From Paenalicyclobacillus macrosporangiidus (GTDB lineage Bacteria; Bacillota; Bacilli; Alicyclobacillales; Alicyclobacillaceae), in the NCBI RefSeq assembly GCF_900116805.1, contig NZ_FPBV01000005.1:1-64000 (forward strand): 64,000 nt of DNA, in the 5' to 3' direction. The translations under genes and the position numbers were made by a program. The stretch's first letter is position 1, and each line of letters starts with the position of its first letter. Of the stretch, positions 20,530 through 29,977 are shown piece after piece. The notes beneath the pieces were generated by a model. That model was not told where the DNA came from. It did not search any database and worked only from the letters and a program-made list of their open reading frames with translations.

Positions 20530-21429
20530 ATGCCGACTCATTTTCATTTCTTGGTAAACCGAATTGCCGGCCGAGGCCGCGCGGCCAAGGCCTGGGAGCG
20601 CGTGCGGGCGAGGCTCGAAGAACATGCGAAACTTCATCCAGAATTGATATACACCTCTTCGCAGGCGGGGCAGCCGTTTCCCTTCGACCAACTGTCCAAA
20701 GATACCGTGCTGGTCGCCGTGGGTGGCGACGGCTCCGTGCATTACGCCGCTGCCATCGCTGTCCGGGAAGGGCTGTCTCTCGGGGTGATTCCGGCCGGCA
20801 CGGGCAACGACTTTGCCGCGGCGCTCGGCATTCCGGAAGACCCGTCCCGTGCGCTTGACGTCTTGCTTTCCGGCGCGCTCAGGCCGGTGGACGTGGCTCA
20901 GGTCGGGGAGCGGATGTTCATCAACGCAGGAGGATTCGGGATCGACGCCGACATTGTTCACTTCGTCGAAGGGCATCCCTGGGTCAAACAACGCGGCACC
21001 TTCGGGTACGCGGTCGCTTTCCCCGTCGTACTCTTTCGCCATCGGCCTTACAACGTACGGGTGCAGTTGGACGGGGATCAGATGCACTTCGAAGGGGTCA
21101 CCATCCTCGTGGTCGCCCTCGGTCCGCGATTGGCGGGCGGGATGAAGATTGCGCCGGAGGCGAGCCGGTTCGACGGGATGTTCGACGTGTGCGTCGCGCA
21201 CGGCTTCAGCAAACCCGGCTTGCTGCGGGTCTTTCCGACCATCTACAAAGGGACGCATGTCCGACTGCCCGGGGTGTTCATGGGCCGGGCAAAGCGCATC
21301 GTGCTCGATTTTGACGCAGACACGTATCGGGGGCAATTCGACGGGGAGCAGGTGTCCGGGCGAGGGCCGGTCGAGATGGAATGCCGGTCGGACCTGTTGC
21401 GCGTCTGCCTGCCCCGCGAAACTCAATGA
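20530..21429 (+). CDS. diacylglycerol/lipid kinase family protein
   Basis: Putative lipid kinase (299 aa) of the DagK/YegS/BmrU family. It has the nucleotide-binding VGGDGSVHYAA near residue 65 and IPAGTGNDFA near residue 95, the family hallmarks, and later INAGGFGIDADIV. Substrate may be diacylglycerol or another membrane lipid; it cannot be told from sequence. Its 3' end overlaps the convergent yyaC gene by 7 bases. Confidence 0.88.
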   Translation: MPTHFHFLVNRIAGRGRAAKAWERVRARLEEHAKLHPELIYTSSQAGQPFPFDQLSKDTVLVAVGGDGSVHYAAAIAVREGLSLGVIPAGTGNDFAAALGIPEDPSRALDVLLSGALRPVDVAQVGERMFINAGGFGIDADIVHFVEGHPWVKQRGTFGYAVAFPVVLFRHRPYNVRVQLDGDQMHFEGVTILVVALGPRLAGGMKIAPEASRFDGMFDVCVAHGFSKPGLLRVFPTIYKGTHVRLPGVFMGRAKRIVLDFDADTYRGQFDGEQVSGRGPVEMECRSDLLRVCLPRETQ

Positions 21430-22034
21430 CCCTGCACCGACTCGATGATCCGCTGTCGGGTGCGCAGCCGGTACAGGCTGTTGCGGAGTGCCTCGACGAC
21501 GGTGTCCGTCATCCGCATCACCACACCGAGGCGGGTGTTCTGGAGGACGAAGTATTCCATGAACCCGCAGACATTGACGACGCCGGTCAACGTGAAGTCG
21601 CCGAACTCCGGCAGCGATTTCTTGACTCCCGCCCCGGGGCGAAGGGGGCCTTCTTCGAGGATGATCTGACCGACGTGATCAAATCTGCCAAGGCACGCGT
21701 CGACGGCCAGCACGAACGGCCGCCGGCCGTGCTTCTTTTGCACCCGCTCCAAGGTGGCGCCCAGATTGACGGCGTGAACGGGCTCGTCAAGGGTTCCGTA
21801 TACCGTCACATCGGTGGCGTGCAGGAGCTTTGTACCGATGATGGGACCGAAGGCGTCTCCGGTGGACCGATCCGTCCCCACGCACACCACCACAATCTCG
21901 CGGCCATCGGCGCGCTCAAACATCTGGTCCAACGCCGCGCTCAAGCGTGGAACGGCCAGTTCGTCATCAAAGGGGATTCGGAAGCCCGGGAACGACCTCG
22001 TCCATGCGTTGTGTCGAGACGCGTCATCGCGCAC
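21423..22034 (-). CDS. yyaC: YyaC-type spore protein (DUF1256)
   Basis: A 203-residue protein of the YyaC/DUF1256 family, related in fold to the GPR spore protease. Motifs include VVVCVGTDRSTGDAFGPIIG, YGTLDEPVHAVNL and LAVDACLG. B. subtilis yyaC lies in the same soj-spo0J neighbourhood and is expressed in the forespore. The start is GTG at 22034 with AGGAGG about 8 bases upstream. It is transcribed against replication, as a sporulation-only gene may tolerate. Confidence 0.9.
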   Translation of the reverse strand: MRDDASRHNAWTRSFPGFRIPFDDELAVPRLSAALDQMFERADGREIVVVCVGTDRSTGDAFGPIIGTKLLHATDVTVYGTLDEPVHAVNLGATLERVQKKHGRRPFVLAVDACLGRFDHVGQIILEEGPLRPGAGVKKSLPEFGDFTLTGVVNVCGFMEYFVLQNTRLGVVMRMTDTVVEALRNSLYRLRTRQRIIESVQGH

Positions 22035-22062
22035 AGGAAATCCTCCTAAACCGGAATATTCC

Positions 22063-22092
22063 TAGTATACGTAGGCGTACCTTGGACTATAC
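22063..22092 (-). promoter_or_regulatory. possible forespore (sigma-F/G-like) promoter of yyaC
   Basis: On the minus strand, GTATA (22088-22092) fits the sigma-F -35 GYWTA and is 15 bases from ACGTATACTA (22063-22072), which matches the 3' half (ANAHTW) of the sigma-F -10 but not its leading GG. The match is partial. Confidence 0.35.
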
Positions 22093-22122
22093 CTGGACGT
22101 CTCGGCAGGAAGGGGGAGGACG

Positions 22123-22710
22123 ATGGTCGACGTCGCCCTGTTGGCGGTGGCCGCTTGGTGCACGTTGCTGTTGGCGGGGCGCGGGATATACGAGGTGCTC
22201 GCCTACACCGGTGGTGTGTTGGCGGGCGGTTACGCGGGCATGCAGACCTCCGGCTGGGTCATGACCCACTGGCTCTCCCCGGCCAGTCCGGCCATGCTGT
22301 GGGTGGAGCGGCACATCCGGAACCCCGTTGACAGCGTGATGGCCCTCGCGTCATGGCTCCCTCCGGAACCGGCCAGCGCCACTCTGACGCACACGCAATG
22401 GATCGCCGGGCACGTGGTGCAGGTGGTGTTCACGGCCTGCGTCACCTGCGCGGTCTTCACCCTGTTTGTCGTCAGCGCCCGGTTGTCCGATGCGCTGTGG
22501 GACCGGCGCGCGGCTGCTGCCCGATGGCGGGAGCGCCTGGCGTCCACCGGTTGCGCGGCGTTGTGTGGCGTCTACGTCGCGGGTCTGCTCGCGGTTACCT
22601 TGGCTAACCTCGCGTGGTTGGACGCGTTTCACTGGGTGGGGGTGGAGATGCAGCAATCGTGGGCGGTGCGTCTTCTCGCAGCGATGGCCGATTGGCGGGG
22701 GCTGTCCTGA
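22123..22710 (+). CDS. CvpA-like membrane protein
   Basis: A 195-residue protein with about four membrane segments (near 5-20, 25-45, 95-120 and 145-165). The start, with VALLAVAAWCTLLLAGRGIY followed by a Gly-rich second helix, resembles CvpA-family proteins, which are linked to membrane-associated functions of unclear mechanism. The similarity is in pattern only. ATG at 22123 with GGGGGAGG upstream. It diverges from yyaC. Confidence 0.5.
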   Translation: MVDVALLAVAAWCTLLLAGRGIYEVLAYTGGVLAGGYAGMQTSGWVMTHWLSPASPAMLWVERHIRNPVDSVMALASWLPPEPASATLTHTQWIAGHVVQVVFTACVTCAVFTLFVVSARLSDALWDRRAAAARWRERLASTGCAALCGVYVAGLLAVTLANLAWLDAFHWVGVEMQQSWAVRLLAAMADWRGLS

Positions 22711-22862
22711 GCTTTCCGGGTCTCCGAAGATACACGTGATCGAATCGTCCCCCGGGGCCACGGTCTCCTGGCGCCGCGCCTCCGGCATACCTGCGGTGCG
22801 GCGTCCGGGATGCGCCTGTGCTATCATAGGAGTCGGCGCATTCTGGCCACAAGGTGGGGATC

Positions 22863-23690
22863 ATGATTCACACGTTGGAATCCGCCGCCAGGGACCTGTT
22901 CCTGTCTGGAGCGGCGCGGACGGTGGCCGGCCGGATCATCGGCATCGTGGGGTTTTTCATCCTCACCCGCATCGCCATCCGGATCGGCGTGCGGACGGTG
23001 CATCGACTGCTGAATTCACCGGCTGTCAAGATGGACGAACGCAGACGAGGCACTTTGACCTCGCTGCTGGACAACGTCGTCCGGTACACGCTGTATTTCA
23101 TCTACTTTCTCATCTTTCTCGAATTGTGCAACTTTCACGTGCAGACGTTGCTCGCCGGCGCGGGGTTGGCCGGTCTGGTCGTAGGTCTCGGTGCGCAGAG
23201 CCTGATCAAGGACGTGTTGACCGGTCTCTTCATCCTCTTCGAGGACCAGTACGGGGTCGGCGACTATGTGAAGATCAACAACTTCACGGGGACCGTGGAC
23301 AGCATCGGGTTGCGGGTCACCCGGATCCGCGCCTGGACCGGCGAGATCGAAATCATCCCGAACGGCAAGATTCAACAGGTTACCAATTATTCCAGAAACA
23401 ATTCCCTCGCCGTCGTCGATGTCGGCGTGCGCAGCGACGCCGACCTTCAGCAGGCGATGGCTGTGATGGAGTCGGTCATGCGGGACGTGGCCTCCGAGAG
23501 CGAGGACGTGGTCGGCCCGGTCCAGGTGCTCGGTGTACAGGCCATCACGCAGACCGAGGTGACGTTGCGCGCGACCGCCGAATGCCGTCCGATGAACCAA
23601 TTTGGGGTGGAACGGCTGTGTCGGCTGCGCATCAAGGAAGCGTTTGATCGCGCCGGCATCCCCCTGGCCTCGTCGCAGCGCGAGATCTAG
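22863..23690 (+). CDS. mechanosensitive ion channel, MscS family
   Basis: Small-conductance mechanosensitive channel (275 aa) that releases solutes on hypo-osmotic shock. The pore-lining helix is Gly/Ala-rich (LAGAGLAGLVVGLGAQSLIK), followed by the beta domain (YGVGDYVKINNFTGTV, then EIEIIPNGKI) and a C-terminal alpha/beta domain. ATG at 22863 is chosen because AAGGTGGGG precedes it. Confidence 0.92.
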   Translation: MIHTLESAARDLFLSGAARTVAGRIIGIVGFFILTRIAIRIGVRTVHRLLNSPAVKMDERRRGTLTSLLDNVVRYTLYFIYFLIFLELCNFHVQTLLAGAGLAGLVVGLGAQSLIKDVLTGLFILFEDQYGVGDYVKINNFTGTVDSIGLRVTRIRAWTGEIEIIPNGKIQQVTNYSRNNSLAVVDVGVRSDADLQQAMAVMESVMRDVASESEDVVGPVQVLGVQAITQTEVTLRATAECRPMNQFGVERLCRLRIKEAFDRAGIPLASSQREI

Positions 23691-23761
23691 GTGCACAACC
23701 CGATGTCCGCGGGGAGTGGCGTGGGCACCGCCGCCCGTGAGACGGAAGGAGGGCGTCCACA

Positions 23762-23971
23762 GTGACCATCCCGTTTCAGTTGGGAGATACCGTGCAACTC
23801 AAGAAACCCCATGCGTGCGGTGCCAATGAGTGGGTCGTCATCCGCATGGGCATGGATATCCGGGTCAAATGTGCCCGCTGCGGACACAGCGTGTTGATCC
23901 CGCGCAGCCGGTTTGAACGGCTGGTCCGCAAAGTCCTGGCCCGGCCGGAGACGGGAGGGACGACGACATGA
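23762..23971 (+). CDS. DUF951 family protein
   Basis: A 69-residue protein matching DUF951 (B. subtilis YyzM-like): it begins FQLGDTVQLKKPHACG and contains MDIRVKCARCGHSVLIPRS. The HACG and CARCG cysteines could bind zinc. GTG start at 23762 with GAAGGAGGG upstream. It overlaps the next gene by 4 bases. Function unknown. Confidence 0.9.
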   Translation: MTIPFQLGDTVQLKKPHACGANEWVVIRMGMDIRVKCARCGHSVLIPRSRFERLVRKVLARPETGGTTT

Positions 23972-25956
23972 AGGTGAAAACGGCTTGCCCGCTGGACTGT
24001 TGGGACACCTGCAGCATTCTCGCGGAAGTGGAGGACGGGCGCGTGGTGCGCCTGGACGGGGATCCGGATCACCCCATCACGCGAGGATTCCTCTGTACGA
24101 AAGGGCGCCGGTTGCACGAGCGACTGTACGCGCCGCATCGCGTGCGCCAGCCGCTGAAGAAAGTGAATGGCCGCTGGGAGCGGGTGACGTGGGAGCAGGC
24201 CCTGGACGAGATTGCGGATCGCATCCGGGACACCCTGGACCATCACGGCCACCACGCCATCCTGCACGCGTATGACTGGGGCTCGGGAACGCTGCTCAAG
24301 AACCTGAACCAGCGGTTCTTTTACCTGCTCGGCGGATGCACGGAGACGGTGGGCAGCCTGTGCTGGGAAGCGGGGATCGAGGCGCAGCGGTACGACTTCG
24401 GGCAGGCGCGCAGCAACGCGCCGGAGGACCTGGAGAATGCCGCGGCGGTGGTCGTGTGGGGGCGCAACGTCAGCGTCACGAACATTCACATGATGCCGTT
24501 CCTCAAACGGACGTTGGCGAAGGGGGCGCGGCTGGCCGTCGTCAATCCGCTGCCCACCGACCTCGACACCCGGGCGGATCTGTTGGTCCATCCGCGGCCA
24601 GGGAGCGACGGGGCGTTGGCGCTCGGCGCGCTCCGCGTCTGCCGTGATGAAGGTTGGCTGGATGTCGAGTTTTTGTCCGAACACAGCGTCGGATGGGAGC
24701 GCTTGGCGGCTTCGTTGGACGCGTTCGATCTCCCGACGGTCGCGGCCATGACGGACGTTCCGGCGGAGACCATCCGCGCGTTGGCCGCGTTCTACGGTCA
24801 GACCCGCCCCGTGTCCACCCTGTTGGGCCTCGGCATGCAGCGCTATCCCGGTGGAGGCAACACCATCCGGGCCATCGACGCCCTGTGCGCGGCCACGGGC
24901 CAGATTGGGTTGCCTGGCGGCGGTGTGCAGTATGCCAACCGGGCGATGTCGCAGTTCTTCGACGTGGACGCCATGACCGGCCGCAGCCGCGCACGGGTTC
25001 GAGAATTTTCGCGCGGGACGCAGGCACAGGAAATCCTGTCGGCCGACCCGCCCATTCGGATGCTGTTCGTCACACGGACCAACCCCTTGACGCAAGTGCC
25101 GGACACAGCGGCCTTGGAAAAGGCGTACGCCACCATCCCGTGCAAGGTGGTGGTGGATCAGTTTCTGACGAGGACAGCGGAAATGGCCGATTATTTCCTG
25201 CCCTGCACGCACGCCCTGGAGGATGAGGATTTGGTGTACTCCTCCATGTGGCACGGGTACGTCACCTACATGCATCGGGTTGTGGCGCCGCAGGGAGACG
25301 TCCTGCCAGACTGGGAGATCTTCGCGCGACTGGCGGACAGGCTCGGGTTTGGAGACCAGATGCGGAAACCGATTGACGAATGGTTTCGGCTGGCCCTGGC
25401 CCCCGCGGAGAAACACGGAGTCACCCTGGAGCGGCTTCGCGAGGAGGGGACGGTCCGCTTGCCTGTGCCAGAGGTGCCATGGGCGGACCGGCGCTTCCTC
25501 ACGCCGAGCGGCAAGTATGAATTCTTCTCGGCCACGGCAGTCGCGGAGGGCCACCCAGGTCACGCGGTCTACATCCCGAGGCAGGAGACGCCCTCGGCGC
25601 AGGCGTACTCCCTGTTGACCATTCATCCCCGGCTGTCGCAAAACTCTCAGCACCGGGATGCTCCCCGTCTTCCCGAGCACCCGGTCGCCGAATTGCCGCC
25701 GGAGATCGCTGACCGCGAAGGTTTGCAGGATGGACAGTTGGCGCGAATCTGGAACGACCAGGCCGAATTGGTGGTGCGGGTGAAGGTGAGGCCGGGCGGC
25801 CACCCCGGCACCATCCGGCTGGATTCCGGATGGTGGGGGCAGGGCATCACCATCAACCACCTGACCAAGGCCCACGAGGCTGATTTTGGCCGTCAGACCG
25901 CTCAATACGACTGTGTGTGCAGCATCGCTCCTTTATCTGGCCCGGCGGGAGCCTGA
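23968..25956 (+). CDS. molybdopterin oxidoreductase (YyaE-like)
   Basis: Member of the DMSO reductase/formate dehydrogenase superfamily (662 aa). The N-terminal 4Fe-4S motif uses Cys7, Cys11, Cys15 and Cys43 (CPLDCWDTC ... FLCTKG). Molybdopterin-binding segments follow, including VWGRNVSVTN and LGLGMQRYPGGGNTIRAIDAL, and a C-terminal MoCo-dinucleotide domain. B. subtilis yyaE sits at the same locus. The substrate is unknown; no partner subunit or Tat signal is seen, so it is probably cytoplasmic. ATGA overlap with DUF951 suggests coupling. Confidence 0.85.
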   Translation: MKVKTACPLDCWDTCSILAEVEDGRVVRLDGDPDHPITRGFLCTKGRRLHERLYAPHRVRQPLKKVNGRWERVTWEQALDEIADRIRDTLDHHGHHAILHAYDWGSGTLLKNLNQRFFYLLGGCTETVGSLCWEAGIEAQRYDFGQARSNAPEDLENAAAVVVWGRNVSVTNIHMMPFLKRTLAKGARLAVVNPLPTDLDTRADLLVHPRPGSDGALALGALRVCRDEGWLDVEFLSEHSVGWERLAASLDAFDLPTVAAMTDVPAETIRALAAFYGQTRPVSTLLGLGMQRYPGGGNTIRAIDALCAATGQIGLPGGGVQYANRAMSQFFDVDAMTGRSRARVREFSRGTQAQEILSADPPIRMLFVTRTNPLTQVPDTAALEKAYATIPCKVVVDQFLTRTAEMADYFLPCTHALEDEDLVYSSMWHGYVTYMHRVVAPQGDVLPDWEIFARLADRLGFGDQMRKPIDEWFRLALAPAEKHGVTLERLREEGTVRLPVPEVPWADRRFLTPSGKYEFFSATAVAEGHPGHAVYIPRQETPSAQAYSLLTIHPRLSQNSQHRDAPRLPEHPVAELPPEIADREGLQDGQLARIWNDQAELVVRVKVRPGGHPGTIRLDSGWWGQGITINHLTKAHEADFGRQTAQYDCVCSIAPLSGPAGA

Positions 25957-25971
25957 AGAGACGGCGTGAGC

Positions 25972-26005
25972 GGGGATGGCCGGCGCTTGCGGTGCCGCCA
26001 TCCCC
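25972..26005 (+). terminator. hairpin after the molybdopterin oxidoreductase
   Basis: GGGGATGGC (25972-25980) pairs with GCCATCCCC (25997-26005), with a further GGC/GCC pairing inside. There is no T-run after it, so terminator function is only likely. Confidence 0.45.
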
Positions 26006-26226
26006 GGCTTGGGATGCGCTTCATCATCCCGGCGCTGAGTGAGATCAGGGTGTATGGGCGAGAAAGAAGTCGGAAGGTTAAGATGTCATGGGGAAGTGGC
26101 GATATCCTGATGTTGGACCCGCATGGCGTCCGAGAGACACAGAGAGCGGGAACAGGCGATGATGTCATCTCTCGCACTGTGGGCACGAGTGAGCCGGGCG
26201 CGGCTTCGAAAGGCAGGGGGAGGACA

Positions 26227-27462
26227 ATGGCACAAAAGACCCAAGAATCCTGGACGACGGGGGTTCACGTTGACGGGAGTTTCCGTATTGACACGGTGAT
26301 CCTGGGGGCCGGCAGCATGGGACTCGCCACAGCCTATGCTCTGTCCCGGCGGGGGCGGAAGGTGGCGCTGTTGGATCGGCACATGCCACCGCATACGTTT
26401 GGCAGCCATCACGGAGAGACGCGCCTGTTTCGGATGGCGTATGCGGAAGGAGATGCATACGTTCCGCTGTTGCAGGACGCGCGGCAAATGTGGTTGGAGC
26501 TGGAGGCCCGTACGTCTTCGGAGTCCGGTCGCGGGGCGTTGCCGTTGTTCGCCCAGACCGGGGTACTGAACGCGGCTCGACCGGATGCGAACCTGCTGCG
26601 CGGGGTGCGCGAGAGCCTGATCCGGTACTAGATCCCGCACCACTGGTTGACGGCCGCCGAGGCAGCGGAGCGTTGGCCGGGCCTGCGCCTGCCGGATGAA
26701 TATGCGGCGTTGTTTGACCCGCTCGGGGGCGTGTTGTTCAGCGAGCGCTGTCTGGAGGCGCTGAAGGCGGCATCCCTCAGGCAGGGAGCCACGTTGCTCA
26801 TCGGTGGTCCGGTTCGGGAGTTGCAGGTGCGACCTGGTGAAGTGGTCTTGGAGTGGGAAGGGCGCCGGTTGGTAGCGGAGAATCTCGTCATCACCCTTGG
26901 GGCCGGCGCGGGCACGTTCCTGAGACGGTGGTTTCCGGAGTGGCGCATCCCCGTGCAGCCGATTCGCAAGACGGTGGCCTGGTTTCGCTGCTCCCATCGC
27001 GGCCCGTCAGATGCGCCGTATTACCGAGCGGACGGGTTCCCGGGCTATTTGGTGGAGACCGACGAAGGGACGTACTACGGGTTTCCTGATTTTGGAGAAG
27101 GCGTGAAGGTGGGCCGGCACGATGGCGGAGAGCCGTGCGACATGGAATCCGTCAACCGGAATTTTCACGCCCGCCCGCAGGATCAACAGGTGCTGCGCGA
27201 TTTCCTCGGGCGCTTCCTGCCGTACGCCAACGAGTTTCAGCGCGGCAGCGTGTGCCTGTACACGATGACTCCGGATGAACACTTCGTGGTGGACACGCAT
27301 CCAGAGTATGCACATGTCGCGGTGGGTGCGGGATTTTCAGGTCACGGGTTCAAGTTCGCCATCGTGATGGGAGACATATTGGCCCGCATGGTGGAACACG
27401 AGGAGATCCCGTATGATCTCTCCCCTTTCCGCGCCAGCCGCTGGGCGTCCGACAGCCAATAA
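26227..27462 (+). pseudogene. FAD-dependent amine oxidase (SolA/sarcosine oxidase type), interrupted by in-frame TAG
   Basis: The single reading frame would encode 411 residues but has an amber codon at codon 135 (26629-26631). The first part has the dinucleotide motif VILGAGSMGLATAYALSRRG and GSHHGETRLFRMAY. The second has the covalent-FAD region VCLYTMTPDEHFVVDTHP and GFSGHGFKFA. Together they look like N-methyltryptophan or monomeric sarcosine oxidase. ATG at 26227 has GGGGGAGG upstream. No ribosome binding site precedes the TTG at 26647, so the second part would not be made independently. It is either a recent pseudogene or a sequencing error. Confidence 0.85.
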
Positions 27463-27481
27463 AAAAAGCCCGGGACGGGCT
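27461..27481 (-). terminator. rho-independent terminator for the minus-strand small gene
   Basis: Read on the minus strand, AGCCCG, loop TCC and CGGGCT are followed by seven T residues. The T-run overlaps the stop codon of the convergent oxidase gene. The plus-strand T content after the stem is poor, so it mainly serves minus-strand transcription. Confidence 0.65.
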
Positions 27482-27555
27482 GGTTTAGGGATGAGATCCA
27501 TAATGCCGAGTGGCACAATCATGCACGGCCGCGGCTGCATGCCGCGCCGTTTTTC

Positions 27556-27666
27556 TTACGCGGACATCGCAAGGTGGGAAGACTTCTGATGCGGCATCAG
27601 TTCGATGGCCAGCGCCTTGGTCGACAGTTTGCGCACCTTGAGTTTGCGCATCAGTCGCTTGAGCAT
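27556..27666 (-). CDS. small basic peptide (36 aa), unknown
   Basis: The minus-strand frame reads MLKRLMRKLKVRKL then STKALAIELMPHQK and ends SSHLAMSA, 36 residues. A perfect AGGAGG lies 8 bases before the ATG (27666), and a T-tailed terminator lies about 75 bases downstream. The N-terminal half is strongly basic and could form an amphipathic helix. I recognise no family. The ribosome binding site and terminator argue it is expressed; function cannot be inferred. Confidence 0.55.
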   Translation of the reverse strand: MLKRLMRKLKVRKLSTKALAIELMPHQKSSHLAMSA

Positions 27667-27837
27667 CGGGTACACCTCCTCGTTCACATTCGGGAACCGA
27701 TTTTAGTGTGCCATAAACGCGTCAAACTATCCACGCCGGAAGACGCGGGTCTGACGGCGAATCGTCCGGGAGCGGCCCGAGGGTCGCGCCAAGATGGACG
27801 GCGCTTGCAAAATCACACGTTTTCTTTCTGAACGTCA

Positions 27838-27867
27838 TTGTTGCTCGGTCGCACGTTCCACTATAAT
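27838..27867 (+). promoter_or_regulatory. ychF promoter (sigma-A type)
   Basis: TTGTTG (27838-27843) and a perfect TATAAT (27862-27867) are 18 bases apart, about 32 bases before the ychF start codon. Confidence 0.65.
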
Positions 27868-27899
27868 GAGGCCGCAAGCACATGGAGAGAGGTGTCCAC

Positions 27900-29000
27900 A
27901 TGCCACTGCAGGCTGGGATCGTGGGTCTGCCGAATGTCGGCAAGTCCACGTTGTTCAACGCCATTACCCGTGCGGGCGCGGAAGCGGCGAATTATCCATT
28001 TTGTACGATAGATCCAAATGTCGGTGTGGTGGAGGTGCCGGACGAACGGTTGCAAGGGCTCGCCGCCATCGTCCATCCGCGTCGAATCGTACCCACCACC
28101 TTCGAATTCGTCGACATCGCGGGACTGGTGGCCGGTGCCAGCAAAGGCGAGGGGTTGGGGAACCAGTTTCTCGGCCACATCCGGGAAGTCGACGCCATTG
28201 TTCACGTCGTGCGCTGCTTCGAGGATGACGACATCACGCACGTCAGCGGTTCCGTCGATCCCGCTCGGGATATCGAGGTCATCGATCTCGAACTGATCCT
28301 CGCCGATCTTGAGTCTGTGCAAAGGCGGCTGGAAAAGGCACGGCGCAACATGAAGTCGGGCGAGAAGCGGTTTGCGATCGAGGTGGACGCGCTGGAGTCC
28401 CTGCAGGCGGCCCTCGAATCCGGTCGCCCAGCGCGCAGCGTGGCGCTCCCTGAGGAGGCCCGGGAGCTCCTGCGCGACCTGCACCTGTTGACGACCAAAC
28501 CGGTGTTGTATGCTGCCAATGTGGACGAGGCTTCCGCAGCGGACCCCGACGGGAATCCGCATGTGCAGGCGGTCCGCGCCAAGGCGGCGGCGGAAGGGGC
28601 GGAGGTCGTCGTCATCAGCGCTCAACTGGAGGCGGAGATCGCTGAATTGGAAGGAGAGGATCGCGAGGCGTTCCTGCGCGACCTCGGCCTGCATGAGTCT
28701 GGCCTCGACCGGCTCATCCGTTCCGCGTACCGACTGCTCGGACTCATCACCTACTTCACCGCAGGGGAGCCGGAGGTGCGCGCGTGGACCATCCGCCAGG
28801 GGACAAAAGCCCCGCAGGCTGCCGGCGTCATACACTCGGATTTTGAGCGCGGCTTCATCCGAGCTGAGGTCATCAGCTATGAAGACCTGGTCGCCGCAGG
28901 CTCTTACGCGGCCGCGCGGGAGGCAGGAAAGGTGCGGTTGGAAGGCAAAGACTATGTGGTCCGCGATGGCGACGTGATGCACTTTCGCTTCAACGTGTGA
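27900..29000 (+). CDS. ychF: ribosome-binding ATPase YchF
   Basis: Obg-family P-loop protein (366 aa, the usual length) that hydrolyses ATP. It starts [20 protein letters not shown], with [17 protein letters not shown] as the G3/switch region and a C-terminal TGS domain ([20 protein letters not shown]). The ATG at 27900 is chosen over one at 27882 because it matches the family start and follows GAGAGGTG. In B. subtilis (yyaF) it also precedes rpsF. Confidence 0.96.
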   Translation: MPLQAGIVGLPNVGKSTLFNAITRAGAEAANYPFCTIDPNVGVVEVPDERLQGLAAIVHPRRIVPTTFEFVDIAGLVAGASKGEGLGNQFLGHIREVDAIVHVVRCFEDDDITHVSGSVDPARDIEVIDLELILADLESVQRRLEKARRNMKSGEKRFAIEVDALESLQAALESGRPARSVALPEEARELLRDLHLLTTKPVLYAANVDEASAADPDGNPHVQAVRAKAAAEGAEVVVISAQLEAEIAELEGEDREAFLRDLGLHESGLDRLIRSAYRLLGLITYFTAGEPEVRAWTIRQGTKAPQAAGVIHSDFERGFIRAEVISYEDLVAAGSYAAAREAGKVRLEGKDYVVRDGDVMHFRFNV

Positions 29001-29029
29001 GCGTACCGCCGCGTGATGGCGCGCGTCTC

Positions 29030-29058
29030 TTGTGCATCCGGGCGCTTCATGGTAACAT
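29030..29058 (+). promoter_or_regulatory. candidate promoter of rpsF-ssb-rpsR
   Basis: TTGTGC (29030-29035) and TAACAT (29053-29058) are 17 bases apart, giving a leader of about 75 nt before rpsF. A short CATGT/ACATG hairpin lies in that leader; I did not find a clear S6:S18 binding motif. Confidence 0.5.
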
Positions 29059-29141
29059 CAGTACTTGGCATGTTTTTATCAGACATGCGCACCCCTTGCT
29101 CTGCCAGAAGCAGGGCCTCAGACCAAAAGGAGGTGACCGGA

Positions 29142-29429
29142 ATGCGCCAGTATGAGACGATGTATCTCCTCAAGCCGGACCTTGAACCGGAGAAGACTGC
29201 GGAGTTGGTCGCGAAGTACCAAGCGGCCGTGACCGAGCACGGCGGTGAGATCACCCAGCTCCAGGAGATCGGAAAGCGGCGTCTGGCCTACGAGATCAAT
29301 CACCATCGCGAAGGCTATTACGTGTTGATGCAGTACAACGCCAACACGGATTTTACCCGCGAGCTGGAACGCATGATGAGAATCGATGACAACGTGCTTC
29401 GGTATCTCACCGTGCGCGTAGGCGAATAG
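29142..29429 (+). CDS. rpsF: 30S ribosomal protein S6
   Basis: S6 (95 aa) binds the central domain of 16S rRNA with S18. It begins [17 protein letters not shown] and contains [19 protein letters not shown]. The ATG at 29142 has AAAAGGAGGTG upstream, which rules out the longer open frame. First gene of the rpsF-ssb-rpsR unit. Confidence 0.97.
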   Translation: MRQYETMYLLKPDLEPEKTAELVAKYQAAVTEHGGEITQLQEIGKRRLAYEINHHREGYYVLMQYNANTDFTRELERMMRIDDNVLRYLTVRVGE

Positions 29430-29450
29430 AACCGTCTGGGGGGAGTGCCC

Positions 29451-29927
29451 ATGTTGAATCGGGTGGTACTCATCGGCAGGCTGACGCAGGATCCGGAGTT
29501 GCGCTACACCAATTCTGGGACTGCGGTGGCGTCGTTTGGATTGGCGGTCGATCGCCCGCGTCCGAACCAGGCCGGGGAACGCGAGACGGATTTTATCAAC
29601 ATCGTCGTCTGGCAGAAACAGGCTGAACTGTGCGCCCAGTATTTGCACAAGGGCCGTCTGGCGGCGGTGGATGGCCGCTTGCAGATCCGCACCTATGAAA
29701 ACCGCGAAGGCCAGAAGGTCCGCGTCGCGGAAGTGGTGGCGGAGACGGTCCGCTTCTTGGACCGGGGTGACCAGAGCGCATCTGCAGGACCGACAGCTCC
29801 GGCGGCGCGTCCGGCGCCGGCTGCCGCACCCGAATCTCGGCGGGCACCTGCCCCTCGTTTTGAGGACGATCCATTCGCGGATGACAGTCAGATGATCGAC
29901 ATCTCCGATGACGATTTGCCGTTCTGA
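29451..29927 (+). CDS. ssb: single-stranded DNA-binding protein
   Basis: SSB (158 aa) with an OB-fold ([18 protein letters not shown], later [14 protein letters not shown]), a Pro/Ala-rich linker (about residues 108-140) and the conserved acidic tail DDDLPF that binds partner proteins. ATG at 29451 is preceded by GGGGGGAG; a GTG at 29445 is also possible. It lies between rpsF and rpsR as usual. Confidence 0.96.
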   Translation: MLNRVVLIGRLTQDPELRYTNSGTAVASFGLAVDRPRPNQAGERETDFINIVVWQKQAELCAQYLHKGRLAAVDGRLQIRTYENREGQKVRVAEVVAETVRFLDRGDQSASAGPTAPAARPAPAAAPESRRAPAPRFEDDPFADDSQMIDISDDDLPF

Positions 29928-29977
29928 CCCTTTCCGCGATACTGCCGGTTTTCAGCATACGACGAGGAGGGATGGAC

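Noticed and set aside
26629-26631. Pyrrolysine or other programmed decoding of the TAG codon
   Set aside because: The enzyme family does not use pyrrolysine, no PYLIS-like or tRNA-Pyl evidence is in the window, and a single mutation explains it.
29059-29141. S6:S18 autoregulatory RNA in the rpsF leader
   Set aside because: There are small hairpins, but I could not place the conserved CCG bulge and paired regions of the known motif.
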